Shown in pieces: positions 22,368-31,326 of a stretch of 64,000 bases of DNA (its first letter is position 1; each line of letters opens with the position of its first letter). This stretch comes from REEB76 sp049698775 (GTDB taxonomy: Bacteria > Pseudomonadota > Gammaproteobacteria > Natronospirales > REEB76): NCBI GenBank assembly GCA_049698775.1, contig JBAVYM010000041.1:14023-78022 (forward strand), given 5' to 3'. The position numbers and the translations under genes were made by a program. The notes under the pieces were generated by a model that was given only the letters and a program-made list of their open reading frames with translations, did no database searches and was not told where the DNA came from.

Positions 22368-24038
22368 ATGAAACACCGACTCGCCGGCTGTCTGCTGCTG
22401 TTGTGTCTGCCGCTGCTGGCACTGGGCGCACCGCTCAAGCCCGGCCACGATGCCGTGGCCAGCGCCCAGCCTTTTGCCACGCAGGCAGGCATGCAGGTGA
22501 TGCGTGAGGGCGGCAACGCTTTCGACGCGGCGGTGGCGGTGAGCGCGGCGCTCGCGGTGGTCGAGCCGTACAGTTCCGGTATCGGCGGCGGCGGCTTCTG
22601 GCTGCTGCATGCTGCCAAGACCGGCAAGAACATGGTGGTGGATGGCCGCGAATACGCACCCGCGGCGGCCACCGCGACAATGTACCAGGACAAGAACGGC
22701 AACGTGATCCCCGGCGCTTCGTTGAACGGGCCATTGTCGGCCGCGATCCCCGGCGAAATCGCGGCGCTGGCTTACATCAACCGGCATTACGGCAAGCTGA
22801 CATTCGCGCAGGACCTGGCGCCGGCCATCAAACTGGCGCGCGACGGTTTTCCGCTGGACCGCAGGTTTCACGAGATGCTGGTCAGCCGCGAGCAGAAGCT
22901 GAAGCAATGGCCGGCAGCCTGGAAAGTTTTTTATCCGAACGGCCAGGTGCCGCCCACCGGATATATGTTGAAACAACCGGACCTGGCCAATACCTTGGAG
23001 TTGATTGCCAAACACGGCCCGGCCGCGTTCTACACCGGCCCGCTGGCCACGCAAATGGTGGATGCGGTGCGCGCCAATGGCGGCATCTGGTCGCTGGATG
23101 ATCTGCGCAATTACCAAATCAAGTTGCGCACGCCGATGACCGGTGACTATCGCGGCATGCGCATTGTGACGGTGCCGCCGCCATCTTCGGGTGGTATCGT
23201 GATGCTGGAAGCGCTCAATATTCTTTCCGATTACGATCTGGCGCACGACAGCGATCTGATGCGGAAACATTTTGTCATAGAGGCCATGCGCTACGCTTAC
23301 CGTGATCGTGCGGATTATCTGGGCGATCCGGATTTCGTGAAGATGCCGATTACGCGGCTGTTAAGTCCGTATTACACCGCCGGTTTGCGCGCTGCGATTC
23401 TGCCGGATCGCGCCACGCCCAGCAGCGGACTCGCACCGGTGACGCCGGAAGCGCCCGAGAGCCAGCACACCACCAGCATCGCTGTCATGGACTCGGACGG
23501 CAACATGGTGGGTGCGACTTTCACGGTGAATTTCCGTTTCGGTTCCGGCTTCATGCCGTCGCACACCGGCGTGATTCTGAACGACGAGATGGACGATTTC
23601 GTGTCCAAGCCGGGCGTGGCCAACGGTTACGGCCTGGTAGGCAATTCTGCCAACGAGATCGCGCCGCACAAGCGGCCGCTGTCGAGCATGATGCCCACGT
23701 TCCTGTATACCCCGCACGGGCAGGCGATTTTGGGTACACCCGGCGGCAGCCGCATCATCAGCATGGTGCTGCTCGGTACGCTCAATTACTTCAACGGCGG
23801 CGATGCCGAGAGCATCGTCAGCATTCCGCGCTACCACATGCAGTACTTGCCGGACGCAGTATTCTACGAACCGGGTGCGTTCACACCGGATGAAATCAGC
23901 GGCCTGGGAAAAATGGGCTACACGCTCAAGGAATCCCGTCAGTACGGCAACATGCAGTCCATCACCTGGGATTACCAAACCGGCAAGGTGACGGCGGCCG
24001 CCGACCCGCGCGACGTCGGCACGGCGGAGGTCAAATAG
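22368..24038 (+). CDS. ggt: gamma-glutamyltransferase (glutathione hydrolase)
   Basis: The 556-residue precursor begins with a Sec signal peptide (LAGCLLLLCLPLLALGA). The large-subunit landmarks MREGGNAFDAAVAVSAAL and EPYSSGIGGGGFWLL are present. Autocleavage should occur before Thr368 in SQHTTSIAVMDSDGNMVGAT, giving the catalytic N-terminal threonine of the small subunit. GTPGGSRIISMVL near the C-terminus is the glycine loop. It cleaves or transfers gamma-glutamyl groups of glutathione in the periplasm. It is a single gene, with a terminator before it and a repeat after it. Confidence 0.95.
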   Translation: MKHRLAGCLLLLCLPLLALGAPLKPGHDAVASAQPFATQAGMQVMREGGNAFDAAVAVSAALAVVEPYSSGIGGGGFWLLHAAKTGKNMVVDGREYAPAAATATMYQDKNGNVIPGASLNGPLSAAIPGEIAALAYINRHYGKLTFAQDLAPAIKLARDGFPLDRRFHEMLVSREQKLKQWPAAWKVFYPNGQVPPTGYMLKQPDLANTLELIAKHGPAAFYTGPLATQMVDAVRANGGIWSLDDLRNYQIKLRTPMTGDYRGMRIVTVPPPSSGGIVMLEALNILSDYDLAHDSDLMRKHFVIEAMRYAYRDRADYLGDPDFVKMPITRLLSPYYTAGLRAAILPDRATPSSGLAPVTPEAPESQHTTSIAVMDSDGNMVGATFTVNFRFGSGFMPSHTGVILNDEMDDFVSKPGVANGYGLVGNSANEIAPHKRPLSSMMPTFLYTPHGQAILGTPGGSRIISMVLLGTLNYFNGGDAESIVSIPRYHMQYLPDAVFYEPGAFTPDEISGLGKMGYTLKESRQYGNMQSITWDYQTGKVTAAADPRDVGTAEVK

Positions 24039-24054
24039 GATACCTCACTTTGCC

Positions 24055-24090
24055 CCCTCTCCCTTTGTGGGAGAGGGAAGGGTGAGGGGT
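24055..24090. repeat. CCCTCTCCC/GGGAGAGGG palindromic repeat
   Basis: CCCTCTCCC, loop TTTGT, GGGAGAGGG is a perfect 9-bp stem, extended by AAGGGTGAGGGG. It is the second copy of the motif at 3018. It lies between ggt and murB and could act as a transcription barrier or processing site. Confidence 0.65.
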
Positions 24091-24108
24091 CTGCGTTCTG
24101 CATCTTCC

Positions 24109-25131
24109 ATGACATCGCCCTATATATTCACGCGCAACGCCCAGCTCGACCGGCGTAACACTTTTCGCGTGCCGGCGCGTGCTGCTTGGCTCGCGGAAAT
24201 CCATACGCCGGCGGCACTGCCTGAAGTGCTGGCGCGTCCCGAAGTGAACGACCGGCCGATGTTGGTGCTCGGCGAAGGCAGTAACGTGCTGTTCACACGC
24301 GATTTCGACGGCTTGGTGCTCGCCATGGTGAATCGCGGCATCGAAGTGCTGGAAGATACCGGCGAGACTGTGCGCCTGCGCGCGCAGGCGGGCGAGGATT
24401 GGCACGGCTTGGTGCGCTGGTCGCTGTCGCAGAAATTGTGCGGCCTGGAAAACCTGTCGCTGATTCCCGGCACGGTGGGTGCCGCGCCCATCCAGAACAT
24501 CGGCGCCTACGGCGCGGAACTCGCGGAGACCCTGGAGACGGTGGAGGCTTACGACCGCGAAGCACGGGAATTCGTGTGCTTGAGTCGTGCGCAATGCGAA
24601 TTCAGTTACCGTCAAAGCGTGTTCAAACGCCAGCCGGAGCGCTGGATTATCAGCGCCGTGGAATTGCGCTTGCGTCGTTCCGCGCCCCTGAAGCTGGATT
24701 ATGCCGGCGTGCGCGAGGAACTGGCGGCGATGAATGTGCACGCGCCTACAGCGGCGAATGTCTCGGAAGCGATCTGTCGGCTGCGCCGGCGCAAGCTGCC
24801 GGACCCCGCGGTGATTGGCAATGCCGGCAGTTTCTTCAAAAACCCGGTCGTTTCCAACGGCGAAGCGGAAATACTGCAAGCCGCGCATCCTGGATTGCCG
24901 GTGTTCAACACGCCGGACGGCAGGAAACTGAGCGCCGCCTGGTTGATCGAGCGCTGCGGCTGGAAGGGTTTCCGCGAGGGCGACGCCGGCGTCTCCGAAA
25001 AACATGCGCTGGTGCTGGTGAACCACGGCCACGCCACGGGCGCGCAAATTTGGTCGCTGGCGCAGCGTATCCGCGATTCGGTGCAAGAGAAATTCGGCAT
25101 CCGGCTGGAGCCAGAGCCGCGCGTTGTTTGA
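24109..25131 (+). CDS. murB: UDP-N-acetylenolpyruvoylglucosamine reductase
   Basis: The 340-residue FAD enzyme makes UDP-MurNAc, the second committed step of peptidoglycan synthesis. FAD-binding motifs are VLGEGSNVLFTRDFDG and LSLIPGTVGAAPIQNIGAYGAEL, and the catalytic end GNAGSFFKNPVVS contains the serine that protonates the substrate. The Tyr-containing insert YRQSVFKRQPERWII shows the E. coli-like type I form. The ATG at 24109 matches the family N-terminus, so the upstream in-frame stretch through the repeat is excluded. Confidence 0.95.
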   Translation: MTSPYIFTRNAQLDRRNTFRVPARAAWLAEIHTPAALPEVLARPEVNDRPMLVLGEGSNVLFTRDFDGLVLAMVNRGIEVLEDTGETVRLRAQAGEDWHGLVRWSLSQKLCGLENLSLIPGTVGAAPIQNIGAYGAELAETLETVEAYDREAREFVCLSRAQCEFSYRQSVFKRQPERWIISAVELRLRRSAPLKLDYAGVREELAAMNVHAPTAANVSEAICRLRRRKLPDPAVIGNAGSFFKNPVVSNGEAEILQAAHPGLPVFNTPDGRKLSAAWLIERCGWKGFREGDAGVSEKHALVLVNHGHATGAQIWSLAQRIRDSVQEKFGIRLEPEPRVV

Positions 25132-25134
25132 TTC

Positions 25135-25674
25135 TTAACTCCGCCAATAAAAAAGATCTAGATGCACGCGAGCTACACCTTTACCTTTTTTCTGTGCGAC
25201 CTGTTTCGCAAAATCCTGAAATCTTTTGTTATCGGCAGGTTGTAAATGGATTACCCCCTTCCATCTTGGTAATTCTTTGGCCCTCTGCCTACGCTGTTCT
25301 TTTTTAAGTTTTGCAGTGACTTGACGATCGAGCGGAACCTCAAGCCATCTTCTAAGCCTACCCAATCCATATTCTTTACAAATATATCTGTTGTAGAAAC
25401 ACTCTTCTAGAAAAATATTTAGAAATTTGCGGGCACTTCCCCATTTTCTTCCATTTTTAGGCAATTTATTTCTGAGATAATTTGTACGGTGGTTCAGAAT
25501 TTTTATAAAGACATTCTCGTTCTGCACATTGGAGAATGTACTAAGCTTCAAATGAATCAGGTATTTACGAGCTTTCCCGATGGTATTTGGGCGCATCCCG
25601 CGAGCAGCTGAGGCACTGATAGATATATTGGCAATTCTCTTTTGTGCCAGCTTTATAAGCTTTTTATTAGGCAT
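25135..25674 (-). CDS. AT-rich orphan gene, unknown function
   Basis: The 179-residue, very basic product (MPNKKLIKLAQKRIANISIS, NYLRNKLPKNGRKWGSARK, TAKLKKEQRRQRAKELPRW) has no signal peptide or membrane helix and resembles nothing I can name. Base composition is clearly richer in A+T than the neighbouring genes, and codon use differs (many AAA, AAT, ATA codons), which suggests recent transfer. The positive charge points to nucleic-acid or ribosome contact, but that is a guess. It converges on murB with a 3-bp gap. Confidence 0.55.
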   Translation of the reverse strand: MPNKKLIKLAQKRIANISISASAARGMRPNTIGKARKYLIHLKLSTFSNVQNENVFIKILNHRTNYLRNKLPKNGRKWGSARKFLNIFLEECFYNRYICKEYGLGRLRRWLEVPLDRQVTAKLKKEQRRQRAKELPRWKGVIHLQPADNKRFQDFAKQVAQKKGKGVARVHLDLFYWRS

Positions 25675-25707
25675 CGCAACCCACCCTCTTAGAGACAAAC
25701 GGTGGTC

Positions 25708-26106
25708 TTATAACGCGCTGAAAATCCCGCCGATCAGTGCGTTGGCCACGCCAAAACCGGCGCCCATTCCCAAGCCGCTCGTGACATTGCCCCAGAAGCC
25801 GCCGCCGCGCGGTGCCATCTGGCTGCTCCAGCCGCGCGCCTGCATGGTGGGATTGGGATGGGTATCGAGCTGCTGCTCCAGGTTGTGCATGTGTTCGGCC
25901 ATCTGGTTGACCATGGCCGCGAGTTGCTGATTCTGGGACTGCACGTTGATGGCGATTTGTTTCAAGTCCAGCACCCACTCCTTGCCGGTCTGCGGATTGG
26001 GAGCGGCGCTGTTGAGTTTCTGCCCCAGTGCCTGGAATTGCTGGGCCAACTGTTGGGTTTGCTGCTCGATCTGGGCGATCTGGTTGGTGGCGTCATCGTA
26101 TTGCAT
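25708..26106 (-). CDS. coiled-coil protein with Gly-rich tail
   Basis: The 132-residue protein is a Gln-rich coiled coil in its first 80 residues (QIAQIEQQTQQLAQQFQALG, QNQQLAAMVNQMAEHMHNL) followed by a glycine-rich hydrophobic tail (GGGFWGNVTSGLGMGAGFGV). This resembles the DUF2076-like family of small periplasmic or membrane-associated proteins, but the match is weak. It has no close partner gene. Confidence 0.6.
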   Translation of the reverse strand: MQYDDATNQIAQIEQQTQQLAQQFQALGQKLNSAAPNPQTGKEWVLDLKQIAINVQSQNQQLAAMVNQMAEHMHNLEQQLDTHPNPTMQARGWSSQMAPRGGGFWGNVTSGLGMGAGFGVANALIGGIFSAL

Positions 26107-26182
26107 GGCGGTTCCCCTTGCAGTTGGTGCGGATGCGCCATTTTAGCTCCAAGCCACTAACCGCTGCCGACAAAATTTAAAT

Positions 26183-26254
26183 GTAGGTTGGGGTGAGCAT
26201 AGCGAACCCCAACGAAACATCTGTTGGGGTTCGGAAGACCTCACCCCAACCTAC
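26183..26254. repeat. 72-bp terminal-inverted-repeat element, GTAGGTTGGGGTGAG family
   Basis: The ends are a perfect 15-bp inverted repeat (GTAGGTTGGGGTGAG and CTCACCCCAACCTAC). The inner CGAACCCCAAC and TTGGGGTTCG form a second stem. Related copies lie at 46866 and 63304. This is a MITE-like repeat common in gammaproteobacterial intergenic regions. A third CCCCTC/GGGGGAG palindrome follows at 26262-26300. Confidence 0.8.
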
Positions 26255-26321
26255 TTTCGTACCCCCTCATCCTGCTTCTCCCTCTGAAAGGGGGAGAAGG
26301 GATAAAGTTGGAAGCGGTCCA

Positions 26322-28181
26322 TTATTTTGTGTACTCGAGCCGCACGAACAGCGAGCGGCCGACAGTGTTGTAGCCGGAAGCGGTCTGGTAATGCGTATCG
26401 AACAGATTTTCAAGGCTGCTGCTGATGGCGAAGCCGTGGCCGAGCGCGCGGCGCGCGGTCAGGCCCGTGAGCACGTAGCCGGCATCGGTGACCGGCAGGC
26501 CGGTGTTGAAATCCAGATCGCTGCGCGGACCGGTGACGATGACATGCACGCCGAAGCTGGTAGCGTCATCGCGCCAGTCGAGCGCGGTAGTGAGTGTGCG
26601 TTCGGCGCGGCGCAGTAGCAGCGTGCCGGTGTTGAGGTTTTCGGGTTTCTGGAAAATCACATCCGTGCGCCAAGACCAATCGCGCTGCGTAAATTGGTAA
26701 CCGGCTTCCAGGCCGCGCACGCGGGCGCGGGCGATGTTTTCGTTCTGACCGTTCAGATCCGCAGGCGTGACCACGAACTGAATCAGATTGTCCAGCTTGT
26801 CGCGGAACGCACTGAGCGTGAGGCTCTGGTCATCGCCGATTTTCTGGCGCAGGCCCAGCTCGAGGTTTTGCGAGGTCTCCGGTTGCAGGTCTGGATTGCC
26901 GCCGAAGCCGAAGCGCTCGTTGGCGCTCGGCGCGCGGAAACCGGTGCCGGTTCCGGCCGTGAGGCGAGTGTCGGCGGTCAGATCGTAGCCGTAGTCGGCG
27001 TTCCAGGTGAGGTGATTTCCGAACGCCTGGTCATGGGTGTCGCGCGCCGCCAGCACCAGACGGTACGGGCCGGCGTGGATATCGTCCTCGGCATAGAGCG
27101 CGTTGATGTGGTCGGTCTGGTCGAAACCGGAACCGAACGACAACGCGGAAGCGTGCTGCGCTTCGGAATACAGACCGGCGGTGAACAATTGGTACTCGCC
27201 CACGGCCACGTCGTTTTGCCAATCCACCGCGTTGCGCTGGGTGTGCACGAAATCGGGTATCTGCTGCGGATTAAGGGGGTCGGCTTGCAGTTGGTCAATT
27301 TCGTCGAGCATGTGACTGAGATTCAGGTTGCTGCGCCAGTCGGTGAGGAAATGGCCGGTGAAATCCATGCTTGATGCCTGATTGCCAAAGTTTTCATCAA
27401 AAGGCGCAAGGGCGAATGGTGGATTCGGCGAGAAATCCGTGAACTGGGTGTTGCCGCTGCTCTGCCAGTGCTTGAAATCCATGTCCAGACCGCCGAGGGT
27501 GGTGCGCCCGTAGGCATTCCAGGTGCGATCGGTATTGCCGTTGTCGGTGGTGGTGCCAGCGACCGCCGGGAAGCCGTCTGTATGGTAATCGTCGGCGGAC
27601 ACGCCGAAGGCGCTGTCACCTTGGCCGTAATCGAAATGGCCGCCGTTGTCGTATGTGCCGTAGCGACCGGCGCCGGCGTGGGCGCCGTAGTGCGTGCCCT
27701 CACTCGCCTGCTTGGTGATGATGTTGATGACGCCGCCGATGGCGTCGGAGCCGTAGAGTGCGGCGCGCGGGCCTTTGACGATTTCGATGCGCTCGATGTC
27801 GTTCAAGCGCAGATTGGCGAGCGGCGCGCCACTGCCATCGGCGGGATTGATTTTCACACCGTTGAGCATCACCAGCGTCTGGTTGCTGTTGGTGCCGCGC
27901 AGGAACAGCGAAGTCGGCTGGCCGGGGCCGCCATTCTGAGCAATGTCGAATCCCGCATATTGCTGCAATACCTGCGCGATGCTTTGCGCGCCCGAGAGCT
28001 GTATCTGCTGAGCGGTAATCACGATGACCGGCGCGACCTCCTGGTCCGCGATGAGCGGTGTGCGCGTGGCAGTGACGGTGATGGGTGAACCGAGGCTGAC
28101 GGCGCCGTTGTCATCCTGTGCGGAAACGGAAAACGCGGCAAACAGCGCGAGCGCGCCGCCCGCGAGAGTGAAATAACGCAT
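26322..28181 (-). CDS. btuB: TonB-dependent vitamin B12 receptor
   Basis: The 619-residue outer-membrane protein starts with a signal peptide (LAGGALALFAAFSVSAQ), then a TonB-box-like segment ITVTATRTPL and the plug domain (GAQSIAQVLQQYAGFDI, LRGTNSNQTLVMLNGVKINP, IERIEIVKGPRAALYGSDAIGG). A 22-strand barrel follows, with family block FRAPSANERFGFGGNPDLQP and C-terminal aromatic strand LFVRLEYTK. Cobalamin specificity is supported by the B12 riboswitch directly upstream and by btuCD nearby. The start is placed at MRYFTLAG. Confidence 0.9.
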   Translation of the reverse strand: MRYFTLAGGALALFAAFSVSAQDDNGAVSLGSPITVTATRTPLIADQEVAPVIVITAQQIQLSGAQSIAQVLQQYAGFDIAQNGGPGQPTSLFLRGTNSNQTLVMLNGVKINPADGSGAPLANLRLNDIERIEIVKGPRAALYGSDAIGGVINIITKQASEGTHYGAHAGAGRYGTYDNGGHFDYGQGDSAFGVSADDYHTDGFPAVAGTTTDNGNTDRTWNAYGRTTLGGLDMDFKHWQSSGNTQFTDFSPNPPFALAPFDENFGNQASSMDFTGHFLTDWRSNLNLSHMLDEIDQLQADPLNPQQIPDFVHTQRNAVDWQNDVAVGEYQLFTAGLYSEAQHASALSFGSGFDQTDHINALYAEDDIHAGPYRLVLAARDTHDQAFGNHLTWNADYGYDLTADTRLTAGTGTGFRAPSANERFGFGGNPDLQPETSQNLELGLRQKIGDDQSLTLSAFRDKLDNLIQFVVTPADLNGQNENIARARVRGLEAGYQFTQRDWSWRTDVIFQKPENLNTGTLLLRRAERTLTTALDWRDDATSFGVHVIVTGPRSDLDFNTGLPVTDAGYVLTGLTARRALGHGFAISSSLENLFDTHYQTASGYNTVGRSLFVRLEYTK

Positions 28182-28265
28182 GTGAATCTCCCGCACAGCA
28201 CGCCCGCTGCGCGAAAACGTGGTGAAAACCAGCGTGGGGAGAAAGACGAGGGTTGAACCCGCGCA

Positions 28266-28479
28266 TTGCCCGCCGCAACGCTGATGCCGTTGCCTCGGGG
28301 CCGGTCTCCGGGCTCGCGAGCGGGTTTTCCCGGTCTGTCGCCTTCCCGCGCTTGTGCGCAGTGGCTTCGTGACAGACTTGTGCTCGCCTACCGTTGCGGG
28401 GGCAGCTCCGGCATTGTCGTGTGACGCACCGGCTTCCCGAGTGTCATCCGCGAAGATGACGCCTCAAGGCGGCGGGCAA
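28266..28479 (-). ncRNA. cobalamin (B12) riboswitch
   Basis: Read on the minus strand, the segment contains GGGAAGCCGGTG, GCCGGAGCTGCCCCCGCAACG, CACGAAGCCACTG, GGGAAGGCGAC and the B12 box AGCCCGGAGACCGGCC (28299-28314), the conserved order of cobalamin riboswitches. The ends (TTGCCCGCCGC and GCGGCGGGCAA) pair perfectly over 11 bp and enclose the whole element. It lies 85 bp upstream of btuB and should turn the receptor off when adenosylcobalamin is plentiful. The gap upstream of it (28480-28603) holds no recognisable feature. Confidence 0.93.
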
Positions 28480-28603
28480 TCTAAAGCGTCGCCATGCTGC
28501 TGTCAAGCAAGTCGATGCTGTGTAAGCAGGATTCAGTTCCACGCAGCGACCATGCGCATTGCCAGCCGTTCCGATAAGCATTTTTGCTATCTGACTTGCG
28601 ACA

Positions 28604-28636
28604 CAAAACAAAAGCCCCGCTGATGCGGGGCTTTGT
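28604..28636 (-). terminator. intrinsic terminator of the lipoprotein gene
   Basis: AGCCCCGC, loop TGAT, GCGGGGCT forms a perfect 8-bp stem. In the minus direction it is followed by TTTTGTTTTG. It lies just past the stop of the lipoprotein gene and separates it from the btuB riboswitch. Confidence 0.85.
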
Positions 28637-28654
28637 ACTGTGGATCAAAAAAAT

Positions 28655-29233
28655 TCAGGCCGGCTGGAAGGCGCTGCCGTTCTTGATATTGTCGAAGGCC
28701 TTTTGCGCCAGGGCCGCCGCCTGCTTTTCGCCACTGGCGAAGTCCTTGGGGTTGTTTACCTGCACCATCATTTTGTAGCCGTCCTGGATGATGTGCAGTT
28801 GCACCGAAGTGGAGGTCGGGTTAAGGGTGTTATCCACGAAGAATGCACCCTCGCCGAAACCAGTGGTCACATGCACCTTGGTCGGAACGATGTTGTTCTT
28901 GAACAGGGCCTTTTGCGTGGCGGCATCTTCGGCCAAGTCAGCGGCAGGATTCTTGGAATTGGAACCGGATATTTGCAGTAACACGGCGGTATCGTTGTTG
29001 TCGTTGATGTATTCGCAGATATGCACCGGCGAACCGGTGCCGGAGAGCTTCAGTCCGATGAGCTTGCCGCCCAGTATCTGGCCGGCGGCGGTGTCGGGAA
29101 GGGCCAGGCAGGCCATGAGCACTTTCTTGGCCGCGGGTCCGGGGCCCTGGGAGCAACCGGCGATACCGCCCAAGAGCAATGCAGTTGCTGCACCCATGCC
29201 AGTCAGTTTTGCAAAATGATTCAGGTTGAGCAT
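28655..29233 (-). CDS. small lipoprotein of unknown function in the B12 locus
   Basis: The 192-residue protein has a lipobox in GMGAATALLLGGIAGCSQG and is therefore an exported lipoprotein. The mature part (LMACLALPDTAAGQILGGKLIGLKL, VHICEYINDNNDTAVLLQISG, VTTGFGEGAFFVDNTLNP) looks like a compact alpha/beta domain with two cysteines (LMACLAL, VHICEY). I do not recognise a family. It is in the place where a substrate-binding protein such as BtuF would be expected, but it is too short and unlike BtuF. It ends at a terminator. Confidence 0.65.
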   Translation of the reverse strand: MLNLNHFAKLTGMGAATALLLGGIAGCSQGPGPAAKKVLMACLALPDTAAGQILGGKLIGLKLSGTGSPVHICEYINDNNDTAVLLQISGSNSKNPAADLAEDAATQKALFKNNIVPTKVHVTTGFGEGAFFVDNTLNPTSTSVQLHIIQDGYKMMVQVNNPKDFASGEKQAAALAQKAFDNIKNGSAFQPA

Positions 29234-29344
29234 TTTTATGCCTCGTGACGGTGATTGAGGATGACGCCGGTTGAAATGGCAGTGCGCGCTAAGCTTTGGC
29301 AATGAGTAAAGGATACCGCAACACCCGCCGTCAGTCATGTACCT

Positions 29345-30118
29345 TCAGCCGGGAAGGTAAACCGTGCCACCGGGCCAGCTTACCGGTATCACCGGTGTGC
29401 GATACAGACGGCTCAAGTTGGTGGCGGTGAGGGTTTCCGAAATCGGTCCATGCAGGACTTCGCCGTCGCCGAACAGCATCAGCATCTGGCCACAGAAACG
29501 CGCCGCCAGATTCACATCGTGCAGGCTCATGACGATGGCGCGCCCCTGATCGCGGGCCAGTGCGCTGAAATGCGAGAGCAATGTCAGTTGGTGGTGCAGA
29601 TCCAGTTGATGCGCGGGTTCATCCAGCAACAGGACCTTGGGATCCTGGGTCAGGATGGTGGCAATGGCGAGACGGCGGCGTTCGCCGCCGGAAAGCTGGG
29701 TTTGAGAACGCTGTTCGAGACCGTCGAGCCCCACCAGTCTGAGTGCACGGCGCGCGATGTTCACATCCGCGTGGGACTCCCAGCGCCAGAAATCAATATG
29801 CGGATGCCGCCCGATGAGTGCGGTTTCCAGCACCGTGGCCGGCAGGCTATCCTCCTGTTGCTGCATGAGCAGGCCGAGGCATTGCGCGATGCGCCGGCGC
29901 GTCAGAGTGTGCAGGACGGCGCCATCCAGAAGGATTTCGCCGTGGTCAGACGCGCGCAATCCGGCCAGCGTGTGCAGCAGCGTGGTTTTGCCCACGCCGT
30001 TTGCACCCAGCACGCCGAGGCAAGCGCCAGCGTGCAGGGCCAAATCAAAATTGCGGCATACGATTTTGCCGGCGATGTTCACCGTGAGCGCACGCGCTTC
30101 CAGCAATGGCGCGTTCAC
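29345..30118 (-). CDS. btuD: ABC transporter ATP-binding protein, cobalamin/siderophore type
   Basis: The 257-residue ATPase has Walker A LGANGVGKTT, Q-loop LLMQQQEDSLPATV, signature LSGGERRRLAIATIL, Walker B VLLLDEPAHQLDLHHQ and H-loop VMSLHDVNLAARFC. The sequence resembles FecE/BtuD/FhuC ATPases that power FecCD-type permeases. Instead of the usual DEPTNHLD it has DEPAHQLD. It overlaps the permease gene by ATGA. Neighbouring riboswitch-btuB makes cobalamin the likely cargo, though haem or siderophore cannot be excluded. Confidence 0.85.
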   Translation of the reverse strand: MNAPLLEARALTVNIAGKIVCRNFDLALHAGACLGVLGANGVGKTTLLHTLAGLRASDHGEILLDGAVLHTLTRRRIAQCLGLLMQQQEDSLPATVLETALIGRHPHIDFWRWESHADVNIARRALRLVGLDGLEQRSQTQLSGGERRRLAIATILTQDPKVLLLDEPAHQLDLHHQLTLLSHFSALARDQGRAIVMSLHDVNLAARFCGQMLMLFGDGEVLHGPISETLTATNLSRLYRTPVIPVSWPGGTVYLPG

Positions 30119-31101
30119 AGCGGACCCCGTGCGCGATTCAGAAGATACAGGAATACCGGCACGCCGATGCCGGCGGTGACCACGCCGACCGGCAATTGCT
30201 CGGGCGCTACCACGGTACGCGCCAGGGTGTCGGCAAGCATCAGCAGGCTGCCGCCCAAAAGCACCGCGCCCGGCAGCAAGCTGCGGTGGTCGCTGCCGGA
30301 AATCAGCCGCAGCATGTGCGGGATCACCAAGCCGACGAAACCGATGGCACCGGCTTCGGTCACTGCCACCGCGGTGAACAACGACGCGGCGATGTAGATG
30401 GCAATGCTGAACGGACGCACCGCCACGCCGAGTGCTTCCGCCAGGGTTTCACCGCGCGACAGCACGTTCAGATGCCGCGCGAAGGGCATGCAGATGCAAA
30501 GGCCGGCGATGAGAACGATGAGCGCCGGCCAGCCGCTGCTGCGATAGGACAAGTCGCCCATGAGCCAGAACAACATGCTGCGCAAGCTGGCGTTGTCGGA
30601 TAGCACCAGCAGCAAGCTGATGGCCGCGCCCCAACCGAAGGCCACCACGATGCCGGTGAGCAGCAGGCGCGTGGGCGTCCAGCCGCCGCGACCGTGGGCC
30701 AGCACGAACACGATGAGCATGGAGATGAGCGCGCCCAGAAATGCGCTGCCGCTGATCCAATAGCCGGCAAGCCCGAACAGCAACGACAACAGCGCACCGA
30801 CTGCTGCGCCACCCGAGACGCCGAGAATATAAGGATCCGCGAGCGGATTGCGCAGCAGCACCTGCATGAGTGCGCCGGCGAGTGCCAGGAGACCGCCGGT
30901 GGCAAACGCGGTGATGGCGCGCGGCAGGCGCAACTCGAGTACCAGCGTGCGCGTGAGCGGATCGCCGCCGCCGCTCAGGACATTTACCACCGAGCATAAT
31001 GGCAGGTGCACACTGCCCACCGCCAACGCCATGCACAACGCAATGAGCGCGAGCACCACCAGGGCGCTGAGCAGGGGCAGCGGATGCAGGCGCCGTTGCA
31101 T
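30115..31101 (-). CDS. btuC: FecCD/BtuC-type permease
   Basis: The 328-residue permease has ten hydrophobic helices and family motifs LRLPRAITAFATGGLLALAGALMQVLLRNPLADPYILG (across residues 55-95), and GAIGFVGLVIPHMLRLISG near the C-terminus. It forms the membrane channel for vitamin B12 or ferric siderophores, driven by the ATPase that overlaps its 3' end. A BtuF-type binding protein is not encoded nearby. No riboswitch is visible upstream of it. Confidence 0.88.
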   Translation of the reverse strand: MQRRLHPLPLLSALVVLALIALCMALAVGSVHLPLCSVVNVLSGGGDPLTRTLVLELRLPRAITAFATGGLLALAGALMQVLLRNPLADPYILGVSGGAAVGALLSLLFGLAGYWISGSAFLGALISMLIVFVLAHGRGGWTPTRLLLTGIVVAFGWGAAISLLLVLSDNASLRSMLFWLMGDLSYRSSGWPALIVLIAGLCICMPFARHLNVLSRGETLAEALGVAVRPFSIAIYIAASLFTAVAVTEAGAIGFVGLVIPHMLRLISGSDHRSLLPGAVLLGGSLLMLADTLARTVVAPEQLPVGVVTAGIGVPVFLYLLNRARGPL

Positions 31102-31326
31102 TTTCAGTGTTCAGCCACTGTGGCATCCAAGGGGACGGGTGTGATCAGCCAATCGAATTGCACAGCGGAGCCCGTACAGCCCGGCGCGCTGCTGCTCGCA
31201 TGGAAAAGCGCAAGTTTCATTCTTAAAATCCGCCAGCGGGTTGGGGTGGGCAGGTTAAAGAAATCCTGCGGCCGCGACAACTAATACGGTTTGCCAGCGC
31301 ACGCGTGTTTGTGGAACACTTGCCGC

